Below the pieces are notes generated by a model, which was not told the DNA's origin, did not search any database, and worked only from the letters and a program-made list of their open reading frames with translations. The position numbers and the translations under genes are program-made. Of a DNA stretch of 6,446 nucleotides, positions 1-6,059 are shown in pieces. Origin of the DNA: an uncultured Paraglaciecola sp. (GTDB lineage Bacteria; Pseudomonadota; Gammaproteobacteria; Enterobacterales; Alteromonadaceae); assembly GCA_905479025.1 (NCBI GenBank), contig CAJQKX010000508.1, positions 1-6,446 on the forward strand. Reading direction: 5' to 3'. How positions within the stretch are numbered: the first letter of the stretch is position 1; every line of letters begins with the position of its first letter.

Positions 1-61
1 GAAGGGCTTCCAGTTTAAACGCCTTCGGGTAGGACTTTCTTGGCTTTCTAGTTCTAGTCAT
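1..61 (-). CDS. IS3-family transposase OrfA, N-terminal fragment
   Basis: The ATG at 61-59 opens a frame that stays open to the window edge and gives 20 residues starting MTRTRKPRKSYPKAFKLEAL. A basic stretch followed by the motif (Y/F)xxxFKLEAL is the hallmark start of the helix-turn-helix OrfA of IS3 elements (HTH_Tnp_1 family), which binds the terminal repeats. The start is well fixed by a TAAGGAG box seven bases upstream. OrfA is normally about 90-110 residues and is followed by OrfB through a programmed frameshift; both remainders lie outside the window. The fragment is cut by the window edge, so nothing can be said about whether the copy is intact. Confidence 0.78.
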   Translation of the reverse strand, partial: MTRTRKPRKSYPKAFKLEAL

Positions 62-68
62 GTGGATA

Positions 69-75
69 CTCCTTA
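69..75 (-). promoter_or_regulatory. Ribosome binding site of IS3 orfA
   Basis: The minus strand reads TAAGGAG here, a near-perfect anti-16S match, seven bases before the ATG at 61. It settles the orfA start despite the very short visible reading frame. Confidence 0.75.
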
Positions 76-97
76 GGCAATTGTAGTGCCTATTAAA

Positions 98-124
98 AGT
101 GTCCGTTAAACTATGGCAGGTTCA
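98..124 (-). repeat. Putative left terminal inverted repeat of the IS3 element
   Basis: On the minus strand the segment starts TGAACCTGCCATAGTTTAAC and continues into GGACA. The initial TG, the pyrimidine/GC-rich block and the GGACA about 20-25 bases in are typical of IS3 terminal repeats. The partner repeat is outside the window, so inversion cannot be shown directly. Confidence 0.55.
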
Positions 125-222
125 ATCACCCTAGTTTTACTTTGATTCTGTCGTCGCCAAATTCATTTCTAATATGTACATTTCTTTGTCAATTTTTAGA
201 TACGAGAAATTAATAAATTCAG

Positions 223-1653
223 TCAGAAACGGGCTACTCTAGGTGAAGCCTTATCTAGACGACGCCTAACAATACGGTGACGGCGGGCATTGATTGGCAT
301 ATAGACCAACAGAATGGATGCTATTAAAAGAAACCATATAGGTAGCCAAATCATTGCAAGATGCAAACCTTCTATTCCCTCAAGGCTTTGAATCATTGTC
401 GTTGATCTAGCATCGAAACCGTACCAACCCACTATTGCCAAGCCAACAGCACCGCCAACCGCAATGAACAATTTGTGGAAAAAAAGCTTGATTGAAAAAT
501 AGGTGCCGGAAAGGTTCGTACCAAACCTTAAACTTCCATAATCAACAATATCTGAAAGCATTGACAGCGACATAATAGAAACACAGACTAAGCCAAAGGT
601 ATTAAATAACTTCAACCCCAGCAAGACCATAAAACCCGTCTCTCCTGGTTCTAGAAATCTTGGATAGATGAAGGACACCATAACTAATGCCATCCCGACC
701 ATCCAAATATTCTTTTTACCAAACCAACCTGACAATTTATACCAAACAGGTGAAATAGCGATAGCCGCAATAAAGCTAATCAAAAACATCTGTGCAAATA
801 GATGACCCAGACCCAAATAGACATCAACATAGATAAATACCAGGCCATACCACATTCCTGACGCCAAGGCTTCAAAGCAAAATATACATAGAAAAAGAAC
901 CAACGGCTTGTTTTCCCAAACGGACCGAAAAATAATGTATAACTCTTTAATACCCGCGCGGTGAGAGTTATCAAGTGGTTTTTTTTGAGACCGTGTCACA
1001 TTGCCATTAGGCACATTTTTTAAGCAAATATAAAGGGTAGGGAAAATTAACAAGCCTGCAGAAATCGCGCACCAACGTAACGTCTCCGGCGTAATATCAG
1101 ATGTTTCAAAAAATGGCAGTAAAGGTATCATATAGAAAAACACTAGGCCCAGGTAACCTGTCGCAGTCCTATAGCTGAAAATTTTGGTTTTTGCGTGAGT
1201 GTTGGTCGCGAGATCACTTGCCCAAGACATATGGGGAACTTCAAATAGCGTCCAGCCTAGATAGAAAAATACAAGCCAAAATGAAAAATAAAAAGCACTG
1301 ACATTGTCTGGTGGGGTATAGAGAAAATAACCACTCACTGCAAAAAGTAAACCTCCTGCCAGTATTAGCGGTTTACGAGTGCCTGTTCTTGAAGAATAGC
1401 GATCAGAGACATAGCCAATAATTGGATCCGTAATGGCATCCAGTAATCGTGAAAATAAAATTACGGCCGCTATAGTGGTCAGTGCCAACCCATAATATTT
1501 AGCATAAACTCCCTGCAAAATATTAACTGGCGCTACCAACAAAACAGTCGAAATATGGGGTAAGGAGTAGGCAATATTTTCCGACAATGAGAGCTCATTT
1601 CCGTCAGAATCTTCTTCAGCTTGGTTCGCTCTCTCGATAGATGAGTCGCTCAT
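223..1653 (-). CDS. GPH/MelB-type MFS cation symporter
   Basis: This 476-residue inner-membrane protein has about twelve hydrophobic segments, matching the glycoside-pentoside-hexuronide:cation symporter family in length and topology. Diagnostic features are the loop RLLDAITDPIIGYVSDR (residues 69-85), whose D72 and D76 align with the MelB cation-site aspartates D55 and D59, and FEVPHMSW (137-144), where E138 sits at the MelB D124 position. The family motif DIVDYG lies at about 368-373. The N-terminus (1-24) is acidic and cytoplasmic; the C-terminal tail (456-474) is rich in arginine. The start ATG overlaps the peptidase stop as ATGA, so the two are probably translationally coupled; no strong separate ribosome site is seen. 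The family is known for sugars, but marine and sphingomonad relatives often sit beside TonB receptors with unknown substrates. Here the neighbours point to a peptide- or amide-containing solute (inference). No terminator hairpin is evident downstream. Confidence 0.88.
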   Translation of the reverse strand: MSDSSIERANQAEEDSDGNELSLSENIAYSLPHISTVLLVAPVNILQGVYAKYYGLALTTIAAVILFSRLLDAITDPIIGYVSDRYSSRTGTRKPLILAGGLLFAVSGYFLYTPPDNVSAFYFSFWLVFFYLGWTLFEVPHMSWASDLATNTHAKTKIFSYRTATGYLGLVFFYMIPLLPFFETSDITPETLRWCAISAGLLIFPTLYICLKNVPNGNVTRSQKKPLDNSHRAGIKELYIIFRSVWENKPLVLFLCIFCFEALASGMWYGLVFIYVDVYLGLGHLFAQMFLISFIAAIAISPVWYKLSGWFGKKNIWMVGMALVMVSFIYPRFLEPGETGFMVLLGLKLFNTFGLVCVSIMSLSMLSDIVDYGSLRFGTNLSGTYFSIKLFFHKLFIAVGGAVGLAIVGWYGFDARSTTMIQSLEGIEGLHLAMIWLPIWFLLIASILLVYMPINARRHRIVRRRLDKASPRVARF

Positions 1654-3077
1654 TTGCTTACTTTAAAGGCCGTATTAGCATGGTTTTTCTTGCGCTTGAT
1701 AATGCTGTCCAACACAATTAAACCACTGCCAAATTGGGTTCTTACTAACGCATTGATATCATTAGTGGTTGCTCCAACAGCCTCAATTTCATCGATTTTC
1801 TCTAATAGAAAATCATCAAATATTTTCTTCATCCGCGGGATTGCAGATTTTATTGCATCCGACTGCTTGGACTCCTTCATTAACGTGATGAACCCATAAT
1901 AGCTGCATAAAACCCCGAGCGGCTTTCGAATGGCATAGCTAAACATTTCGCTATCTGTAGCCAGCCGATTAACCGATGTATTCTCTAGTAGGCTCTTGGT
2001 GGTATATAACATGGTCCACCCTGGAATCCCGTCATGGAGATTAATTTTAGCCTGAGCAATACATGGGGCAATGTTCTTATAAAAACGATGCTTTACGTCA
2101 AGGTCTGTGCTGACTTTTTCCCATTCTTCAACAGCACAGCTAACCAAATATTGTGAATCAGCATCAGAACGCAGCATTAAGCGCTTAAGGTTAAGTTCAG
2201 TTAGTGCGTTTGAATCAGCGCACTTTACTGAGACATATGGCACCTCTGAAAGAAGTGTCACTGTGTGGTGACAACCGATCGACTCAAGATAGCAGTCAAA
2301 GCCCATACTATGTTGCACATAATCTGTTGGATCACCCTCGTATGACTTGGCAATTCTGTCGTAATCTGTCTTTTCATTGCGCAGTGGAAACACTGCATCA
2401 CCATAGCTTGTGTCGCTGTGTACTGAACTTAGCTGCAGCACAAGGTCATTGTCTGTGGCCAACTGTTTTAATCTATCGCAACACTCACTATCAATCGGCT
2501 TGGATATCAGAAAATAGGTGCCGCCAATCATGGCATTGTGCAGATGGTGGCAAAAATCGGGCCTGACCGAGTCAAGTACTTTCATAAGCGCCTGGGCTTC
2601 TTTGTTTGGGTTATTAACTTGTAATTTTTTATAATCGACAGGGAAGTTACCATCAACCTGACCTTCCCCCGGTTGCTTGTAAAAGTGCTTCATAAAATAT
2701 GATAACGTGAATTCTTTTTGGGTCCATTGCTCGTTAAGCTGTGCCCCATCCGGGTCAATACAGGGAATAATATTCCATTCAACATCGAGTTCAAAAAGTT
2801 CTTTGCAGTTATTCTGTAACAGTGTAAGTAAACTCGCCACAGTCAGCCCACCGACAGGCTCGTCAACATGGGGAAAGCCAACATAAAGCACTTTTACAGA
2901 ACCCATACCACAACGAATGTGGTGTATAGGTAAGCCATTTTCACTATAGCCAACAATAGTTACTGACATTTTTCTGTTTCCGCTAAGAGCACTGACCAGC
3001 TTATATAACTTCTCTACAGAATAATATTTTTTGAATCGGGGAATTTGTGACAAGATTGAATTTATCTGAAGGGGCAC
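1650..3077 (-). CDS. Cytoplasmic M14-family zinc metallopeptidase (carboxypeptidase-like)
   Basis: The product has 475 residues and no signal peptide, so it is probably cytoplasmic. The M14 catalytic set is visible: HVDE at 70-73 (zinc ligands H70 and E73) in the context GFPHVDEPVGG; the following strand NIIPCIDPDG (102-111), like the NPDG strand of carboxypeptidases; the third zinc ligand probably H180 in HHLHN; and a general-base candidate E278 in LLSEVPY. This fits hydrolysis of a peptide or amide bond at the end of a small substrate. Residues 92-171 contain no arginine, although classical carboxypeptidases keep substrate-carboxylate arginines in this interval, so specificity may be unusual. 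Residues from about 320 onward are a largely helical extension that I cannot assign. The GTG start is chosen because AAGGA stands six bases upstream; an ATG two bases earlier is in another frame and hits a stop after five codons. The stop overlaps the transporter start by four bases. Confidence 0.82.
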   Translation of the reverse strand: MPLQINSILSQIPRFKKYYSVEKLYKLVSALSGNRKMSVTIVGYSENGLPIHHIRCGMGSVKVLYVGFPHVDEPVGGLTVASLLTLLQNNCKELFELDVEWNIIPCIDPDGAQLNEQWTQKEFTLSYFMKHFYKQPGEGQVDGNFPVDYKKLQVNNPNKEAQALMKVLDSVRPDFCHHLHNAMIGGTYFLISKPIDSECCDRLKQLATDNDLVLQLSSVHSDTSYGDAVFPLRNEKTDYDRIAKSYEGDPTDYVQHSMGFDCYLESIGCHHTVTLLSEVPYVSVKCADSNALTELNLKRLMLRSDADSQYLVSCAVEEWEKVSTDLDVKHRFYKNIAPCIAQAKINLHDGIPGWTMLYTTKSLLENTSVNRLATDSEMFSYAIRKPLGVLCSYYGFITLMKESKQSDAIKSAIPRMKKIFDDFLLEKIDEIEAVGATTNDINALVRTQFGSGLIVLDSIIKRKKNHANTAFKVSK

Positions 3078-3083
3078 ATTAGA

Positions 3084-3088
3084 TCCTT
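3084..3088 (-). promoter_or_regulatory. Ribosome binding site deciding the GTG start of the M14 gene
   Basis: AAGGA on the minus strand lies six bases upstream of the GTG at 3077-3075. It supports the GTG rather than the overlapping out-of-frame ATG at 3079, which reads only five codons. Confidence 0.65.
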
Positions 3089-3124
3089 TATTTGATATTT
3101 TACAAAGAGTTTTTTACTAATATG

Positions 3125-3154
3125 AGGAAGCTCTCCATTGCTGTCGAGCTTCCT
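3125..3154 (-). terminator. Intercistronic hairpin after the receptor gene (terminator or RNA-processing/stability element)
   Basis: Arms AGGAAGCTC (3125-3133) and GAGCTTCCT (3146-3154) pair perfectly over nine bases around a 12-base loop, 11 bases after the receptor stop. On the minus strand the hairpin is followed by CATATTAGTAAAAAAC, not a U-tract, so it is a poor intrinsic terminator in the direction of the genes. It may attenuate read-through, or protect the 3' end of the abundant receptor message while letting some transcription reach the peptidase and transporter. The stem is clearly visible; its function is inferred. Confidence 0.5.
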
Positions 3155-3165
3155 TATTTAACCCC

Positions 3166-5841
3166 CTAAAAATTATATGAAGCTGTCAATCCCATACGTC
3201 GTTCAGGAATGAAGGTAGTCAAGACATAGGAAGTGGTGTAGGAACCACTGCTATCGACTGAGAGAAGTTTTTTCGTATTGAATAAATTTTCAACCCACAA
3301 TGAAACACTCCAGACATCATCCTTTGAGGTTAAGCCGGTGTAGAGATGTACTGTATTTGAGGCCCCTAGATCACCAATTGTAGTATTTACATTAGTGGGT
3401 CTACCGTCACGAAAGTTATAAACAACTCGGACATAAGGATCTATTTCAGATGAGACATTCCTCGCTATATATTCAGAAGTTAAAGACGAGGCCCAACTGG
3501 GAACACCATCCACCTTACTGCCATCTCTAATTGCGCAGCTGCTAAGCGGCTCTCCGATAGGGAACACGTTTTCACCTTCGTCATTAAAAGTACCACATGG
3601 TACTTCCGCAACGCCGGAATACACTACTTCATTGAAGGAAACTGTACCAGAAAAACTCCAGTTATCAGTTAAAATTGCTTTAAAGTCAAACTCAACGCCC
3701 CGCGATACTGCATCCAAACTAGTCGGAAATGACGCGACATTATCGTTATTAGTGCGATGAGTGTAGATTCCGTCGAGATTTCCATCTACTGGCACCCTTG
3801 AAACGCCGCCAATAAGTCCATCAAAAGTTTGGTGATATAAATTTATGTTTGCCTGCAATCGATTATCATAAAATTGACCCTTGATTCCAAATTCAATCGA
3901 ATTACTTGTTTCTTCCGGATATAAAAACCGATTAATCGTTAGAACTCCTTGATCGACAAATGTAGTACTTGCTGAAGATATCACGGCGCCTCCAGGCCTA
4001 TAACTTCTCTGCGCACTCAAATAGCCCATTACACCATCACTCAAATCATATGAAATCTGGAGGCTGCCAGTGGGAGCATTTGACTCATTCTCTAAACCAG
4101 TACTAGATCGAAAATCTTTATAGTTTTGCCAGCGAAGGCCTGCCTGTAGATTCAATCTCTCGGATAGTTGAAAGCGGTGGAAGGTAAATAGTCCTATTTG
4201 CTCCTGCTCTGAGAGAGTAAGACGGTCTGTCATAGAACTTTGAAAATGGAAATTTAATGAGTTCTTTGAACTCAGATAATAGCTCCCAAACATATACTCC
4301 CAGCTACCACCGCCAGTAGATTCAAATCGAATCTCTTGTGTAAATCGTTCAGTGTGCTCATCAGTAAAAATGATTAAGGGATTGTCCAAAATTCCCTGCT
4401 GATCGAAGTCAGCATCCCACTGCATATGCGTATCACCATACGAAGTTATAGAAATCAGCTTATGATTTGCAAAGTCTTTTTCGACCGCTAGGCTATGCTG
4501 ATTATTTTCGCGACTAAATCGTTCAAATTCAAAAAAAGTTCTTGGATCGTTATAAGGATCATGGAATCCATTAGATCCAAATCCTGCCAAACCGAAAAAC
4601 GTTACTCCATCAGCCTCGCGCTTGTTGAACTGGCTAATGAGTAGTGCTGAGATATCTTCGCGAGGTTGCCATGCGATAGATAACCTTCCGATATTGTTCT
4701 CTCGATGCGCATCTTCACCAGAATCATTGACATAATCAGCCCTACCATCATCGTCATCAGTGAATCCAGCTAATCTGATAGCTAGCTTCTCAGGCTGAAT
4801 AACCGCAGTAACACCGCCCTCGAAAATATAATCGCCATCATCGCTGATTGAACTCTTTATACGACCGGACAGAGTAGAATCTTGATTAATATCTGGTTTA
4901 CGTGTATTTATCAGTATCACACCACCAGGTGCTGGCCTACCCTGCAATGCACCCTGAGGGCCGCGCAATACCTCCACATTCTCCACGTCAAAGATACTGC
5001 TTAGTGCCACCTGTTGAGTTATTGGCGCACCATTGAAATAGGTATCAACAACTGGCTCTAAACCTAAAAAGCTTGCCGCATTTGGAAGGCCGCGCAATGA
5101 AAAATTGTTAGAGGTATGTGTTGTATTATCTATCACCAATCCGGGAACCAAAAATTGCATGTCATTGAAATTAGCTATATTGGCCTTTTCCAAAAAATCA
5201 CCTGAAAGAACCTGCATCGATATTGGTACATCCTGCAAACTCTGCTCACGCTTCTGCGCAGTAACAATAATCTCATCCAACTGCCTTTGCGCTGTCGCAG
5301 CATCATTCCCACCCTGCGCCATAACACCAGAGCTACCAGCCCCAGCCCCAAACACCGCGATAAATGTCGCGAGTAAATGTTTCCGTTGATTTATTTGTGT
5401 TTTCATATTTCTCTTCCCCTTAGCTTCAATCTCAATATTCAAAACGAGTTGATTGCTAAACGTTGGTGTTAACCCGGTGTTCTCGAGTAGCAGCTGTGCT
5501 GCTTGCGCAATGGGGTAATCACCTACCAGCCTTTTTGCGGTTTTTTCCTTTACGTCTTCAAAGGGAAAAACTAATGTCAGATTGGCTTGTTCAGCAAATT
5601 GTGTGAGCGCTGTATCTGCTCGTTGCTGAGGAATGTTGAAAGTGATGTTGTCGCTTTTGACTGCAGAGATTTTTGCAGGGTTTGCTGCAAAACTGATGCT
5701 GGGGTGTAGACAAAATATTAAGAGCATCATTGCTACCGCATTGCGGAAACAGTACCAACCGTCTTCCTCAATCACGCGCTTGTTGTGCGCGTTTTGAATA
5801 GACGACTGGTTGGTTTTTTTCCCCCATAACAGTTCACACAT
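3166..5841 (-). CDS. TonB-dependent outer-membrane receptor with N-terminal STN signalling domain
   Basis: This 891-codon frame encodes a ligand-gated outer-membrane porin energised by TonB. Reading order: an unusual N-terminus (1-28); a hydrophobic signal segment at 29-52 with likely cleavage after SFA; an STN domain at about 66-137 (FNIPQQRADTAL, LLLENTGL), the periplasmic module that contacts FecR; a second signal-peptide-like segment at 146-175 ending VMA|Q; a TonB-box-like EIIVTAQ at 190-196; a plug domain at about 200-316 with VEVLRGPQGALQGRPAPGG; then a beta-barrel to the terminal aromatic F891. The plug's GRPAPGG replaces the common GRNAxGG. The ATG at 5841 is the first possible start (a TAA codon precedes it) but has no Shine-Dalgarno. 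GTG at 5775 is an alternative, and the ATG at 5406 (residue 146) has a good one and would give a 746-residue receptor without STN. The ligand is not deducible. FecR lies upstream, and peptidase and symporter genes follow. Confidence 0.9.
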   Translation of the reverse strand: MCELLWGKKTNQSSIQNAHNKRVIEEDGWYCFRNAVAMMLLIFCLHPSISFAANPAKISAVKSDNITFNIPQQRADTALTQFAEQANLTLVFPFEDVKEKTAKRLVGDYPIAQAAQLLLENTGLTPTFSNQLVLNIEIEAKGKRNMKTQINQRKHLLATFIAVFGAGAGSSGVMAQGGNDAATAQRQLDEIIVTAQKREQSLQDVPISMQVLSGDFLEKANIANFNDMQFLVPGLVIDNTTHTSNNFSLRGLPNAASFLGLEPVVDTYFNGAPITQQVALSSIFDVENVEVLRGPQGALQGRPAPGGVILINTRKPDINQDSTLSGRIKSSISDDGDYIFEGGVTAVIQPEKLAIRLAGFTDDDDGRADYVNDSGEDAHRENNIGRLSIAWQPREDISALLISQFNKREADGVTFFGLAGFGSNGFHDPYNDPRTFFEFERFSRENNQHSLAVEKDFANHKLISITSYGDTHMQWDADFDQQGILDNPLIIFTDEHTERFTQEIRFESTGGGSWEYMFGSYYLSSKNSLNFHFQSSMTDRLTLSEQEQIGLFTFHRFQLSERLNLQAGLRWQNYKDFRSSTGLENESNAPTGSLQISYDLSDGVMGYLSAQRSYRPGGAVISSASTTFVDQGVLTINRFLYPEETSNSIEFGIKGQFYDNRLQANINLYHQTFDGLIGGVSRVPVDGNLDGIYTHRTNNDNVASFPTSLDAVSRGVEFDFKAILTDNWSFSGTVSFNEVVYSGVAEVPCGTFNDEGENVFPIGEPLSSCAIRDGSKVDGVPSWASSLTSEYIARNVSSEIDPYVRVVYNFRDGRPTNVNTTIGDLGASNTVHLYTGLTSKDDVWSVSLWVENLFNTKKLLSVDSSGSYTTSYVLTTFIPERRMGLTASYNF
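5416..5422 (-). promoter_or_regulatory. Possible internal ribosome binding site for a short receptor form starting at 5406
   Basis: The minus strand reads TAAGGGG here, nine bases before ATG at 5406-5404, the codon that opens the second signal-peptide-like segment of the receptor. The annotated upstream start at 5841 lacks any such box. This permits separate initiation of a 746-residue receptor without STN. It is suggestive only, because purine-rich runs occur by chance inside coding sequence. Confidence 0.42.
5800..5822. repeat. Left copy of 23-bp imperfect direct repeat bracketing the array
   Basis: The plus strand reads AGACGACTGGTTGGTTTTTT followed by TCC. It matches 20 of 23 positions of the copy at 6037-6059 in the same orientation. 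On the coding strand it encodes residues GKKTNQSS of the receptor's extreme N-terminus, a part that matches no receptor domain. Confidence 0.65.
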
Positions 5842-5864
5842 TTAGGGTTTGCTCTTGTTGGTGG

Positions 5865-5884
5865 ATGCCAGCCTTCGCTGGCAT
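5865..5884. repeat. Hairpin A: 8-bp perfect palindrome with 4-base loop
   Basis: ATGCCAGC (5865-5872) pairs with GCTGGCAT (5877-5884) around CTTC. Read on the minus strand with flanks, it resembles the widespread proteobacterial intergenic palindromes of the form GTCATnCCnGCGAAnGCnGG. It lies 24 bases upstream of the receptor ATG and so could affect translation or message stability. Confidence 0.7.
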
Positions 5885-5970
5885 GACGGTTTTCTTTTCT
5901 GGTATGACGGTTTTATTTACTTGTATGGCAGTTTTATTTTCTGGTGTGACGGTTTGCTCTTGTTAGTGGT

Positions 5971-5988
5971 TACCAGCATTCGCTGGTA
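5971..5988. repeat. Hairpin B: 7-bp palindrome, covarying copy of hairpin A
   Basis: TACCAGC (5971-5977) pairs with GCTGGTA (5982-5988) around ATTC, exactly 105 bases from hairpin A. The G-C pair of A (5867/5882) is replaced by an A-T pair (5972/5987), so pairing is kept although both bases changed. The outermost pair of A is lost here. Confidence 0.68.
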
Positions 5989-6036
5989 TGACGGTTTTCT
6001 TTGCTGGTGTGACGGTTTCCTTTGCTGGTATGACGC

Positions 6037-6059
6037 AGATGACTGGTTTATTTTTTTCC
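6037..6059. repeat. Right copy of 23-bp imperfect direct repeat bracketing the array
   Basis: The plus strand reads AGATGACTGGTTTATTTTTT followed by TCC, 20 of 23 identical to 5800-5822. On the minus strand this copy carries the FecR stop codon (TAA at 6050-6048) and its last lysine codons. The array lies between the two copies. Confidence 0.65.

Larger units (their letters stand above)
1..124 (-). mobile_element. Left end of an IS3-family insertion sequence (truncated by window edge)
   Basis: Read on the minus strand, the element appears to begin at 124 with TGAACCTGCC and continues to a conserved-looking GGACA about 20 bases in. That is the usual look of IS3-family left terminal repeats. 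Sixty-three bases further on is an orfA start with a good ribosome binding site, the normal layout for this family. The rest of the element, including the OrfB integrase and the right repeat, lies beyond position 1. The transposase reads away from the metabolic genes. The outer boundary is inferred from the terminal sequence only: target duplication and right end are not visible, so 124 could be off by a few bases. Confidence 0.72.
5846..6045. repeat. 21-bp-periodic tandem repeat array between FecR and receptor genes
   Basis: Units beginning CTGGtATGACGGTTTTcTTt start at 5878, 5899, 5920, 5941, 5983, 6004 and 6025, all in exact 21-base register. The two register positions not filled by that unit (5857 and 5962) hold the left halves of hairpins, GTTgGTGGatgCCAGCcTTC and its variant. 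At larger scale, 5846-5898 and 5951-6003 are the same 53-base block (47 of 53 identical) offset by 105 bases, that is five units. The last unit (6025-6045) is identical only in its first half. This array occupies almost the whole FecR-receptor spacer and would be transcribed if the two genes share a message. The open plus-strand frame through it is a by-product of the period being a multiple of three. Confidence 0.85.

Noticed and set aside
166..192. Minus-strand promoter with TTGACA (192-187) and a TAGAAA -10
   Set aside because: The spacing is 15 bases and the -10 is poor; in AT-rich spacer this can occur by chance, and any product would only read into the IS end.
1654..2566. Plus-strand frames at 1654-1899 and 2204-2566
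   Set aside because: Both lie antisense to the well-supported M14 peptidase gene and show no recognisable domain or ribosome site.
3077..3079. ATG at 3079 as the M14 gene start
   Set aside because: It is out of frame with the peptidase and meets a stop after five codons; the GTG at 3077 is in frame and has a ribosome site.
5105..5389. Plus-strand frame of 94 codons
   Set aside because: It is antisense to the receptor's plug and second signal-peptide region, and its cysteine-rich product matches nothing.
5842..6036. ECF-sigma promoter built from GGAAAC and CGTC motifs on the minus strand of the array
   Set aside because: The two motifs recur every 21 bases, so they are either adjacent or separated by about 21 bases; neither fits the roughly 16-17 base spacing expected of such promoters.
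5846..6045. CRISPR array
   Set aside because: Units are contiguous 21-base copies with no unique spacers between them, and no Cas gene is nearby.
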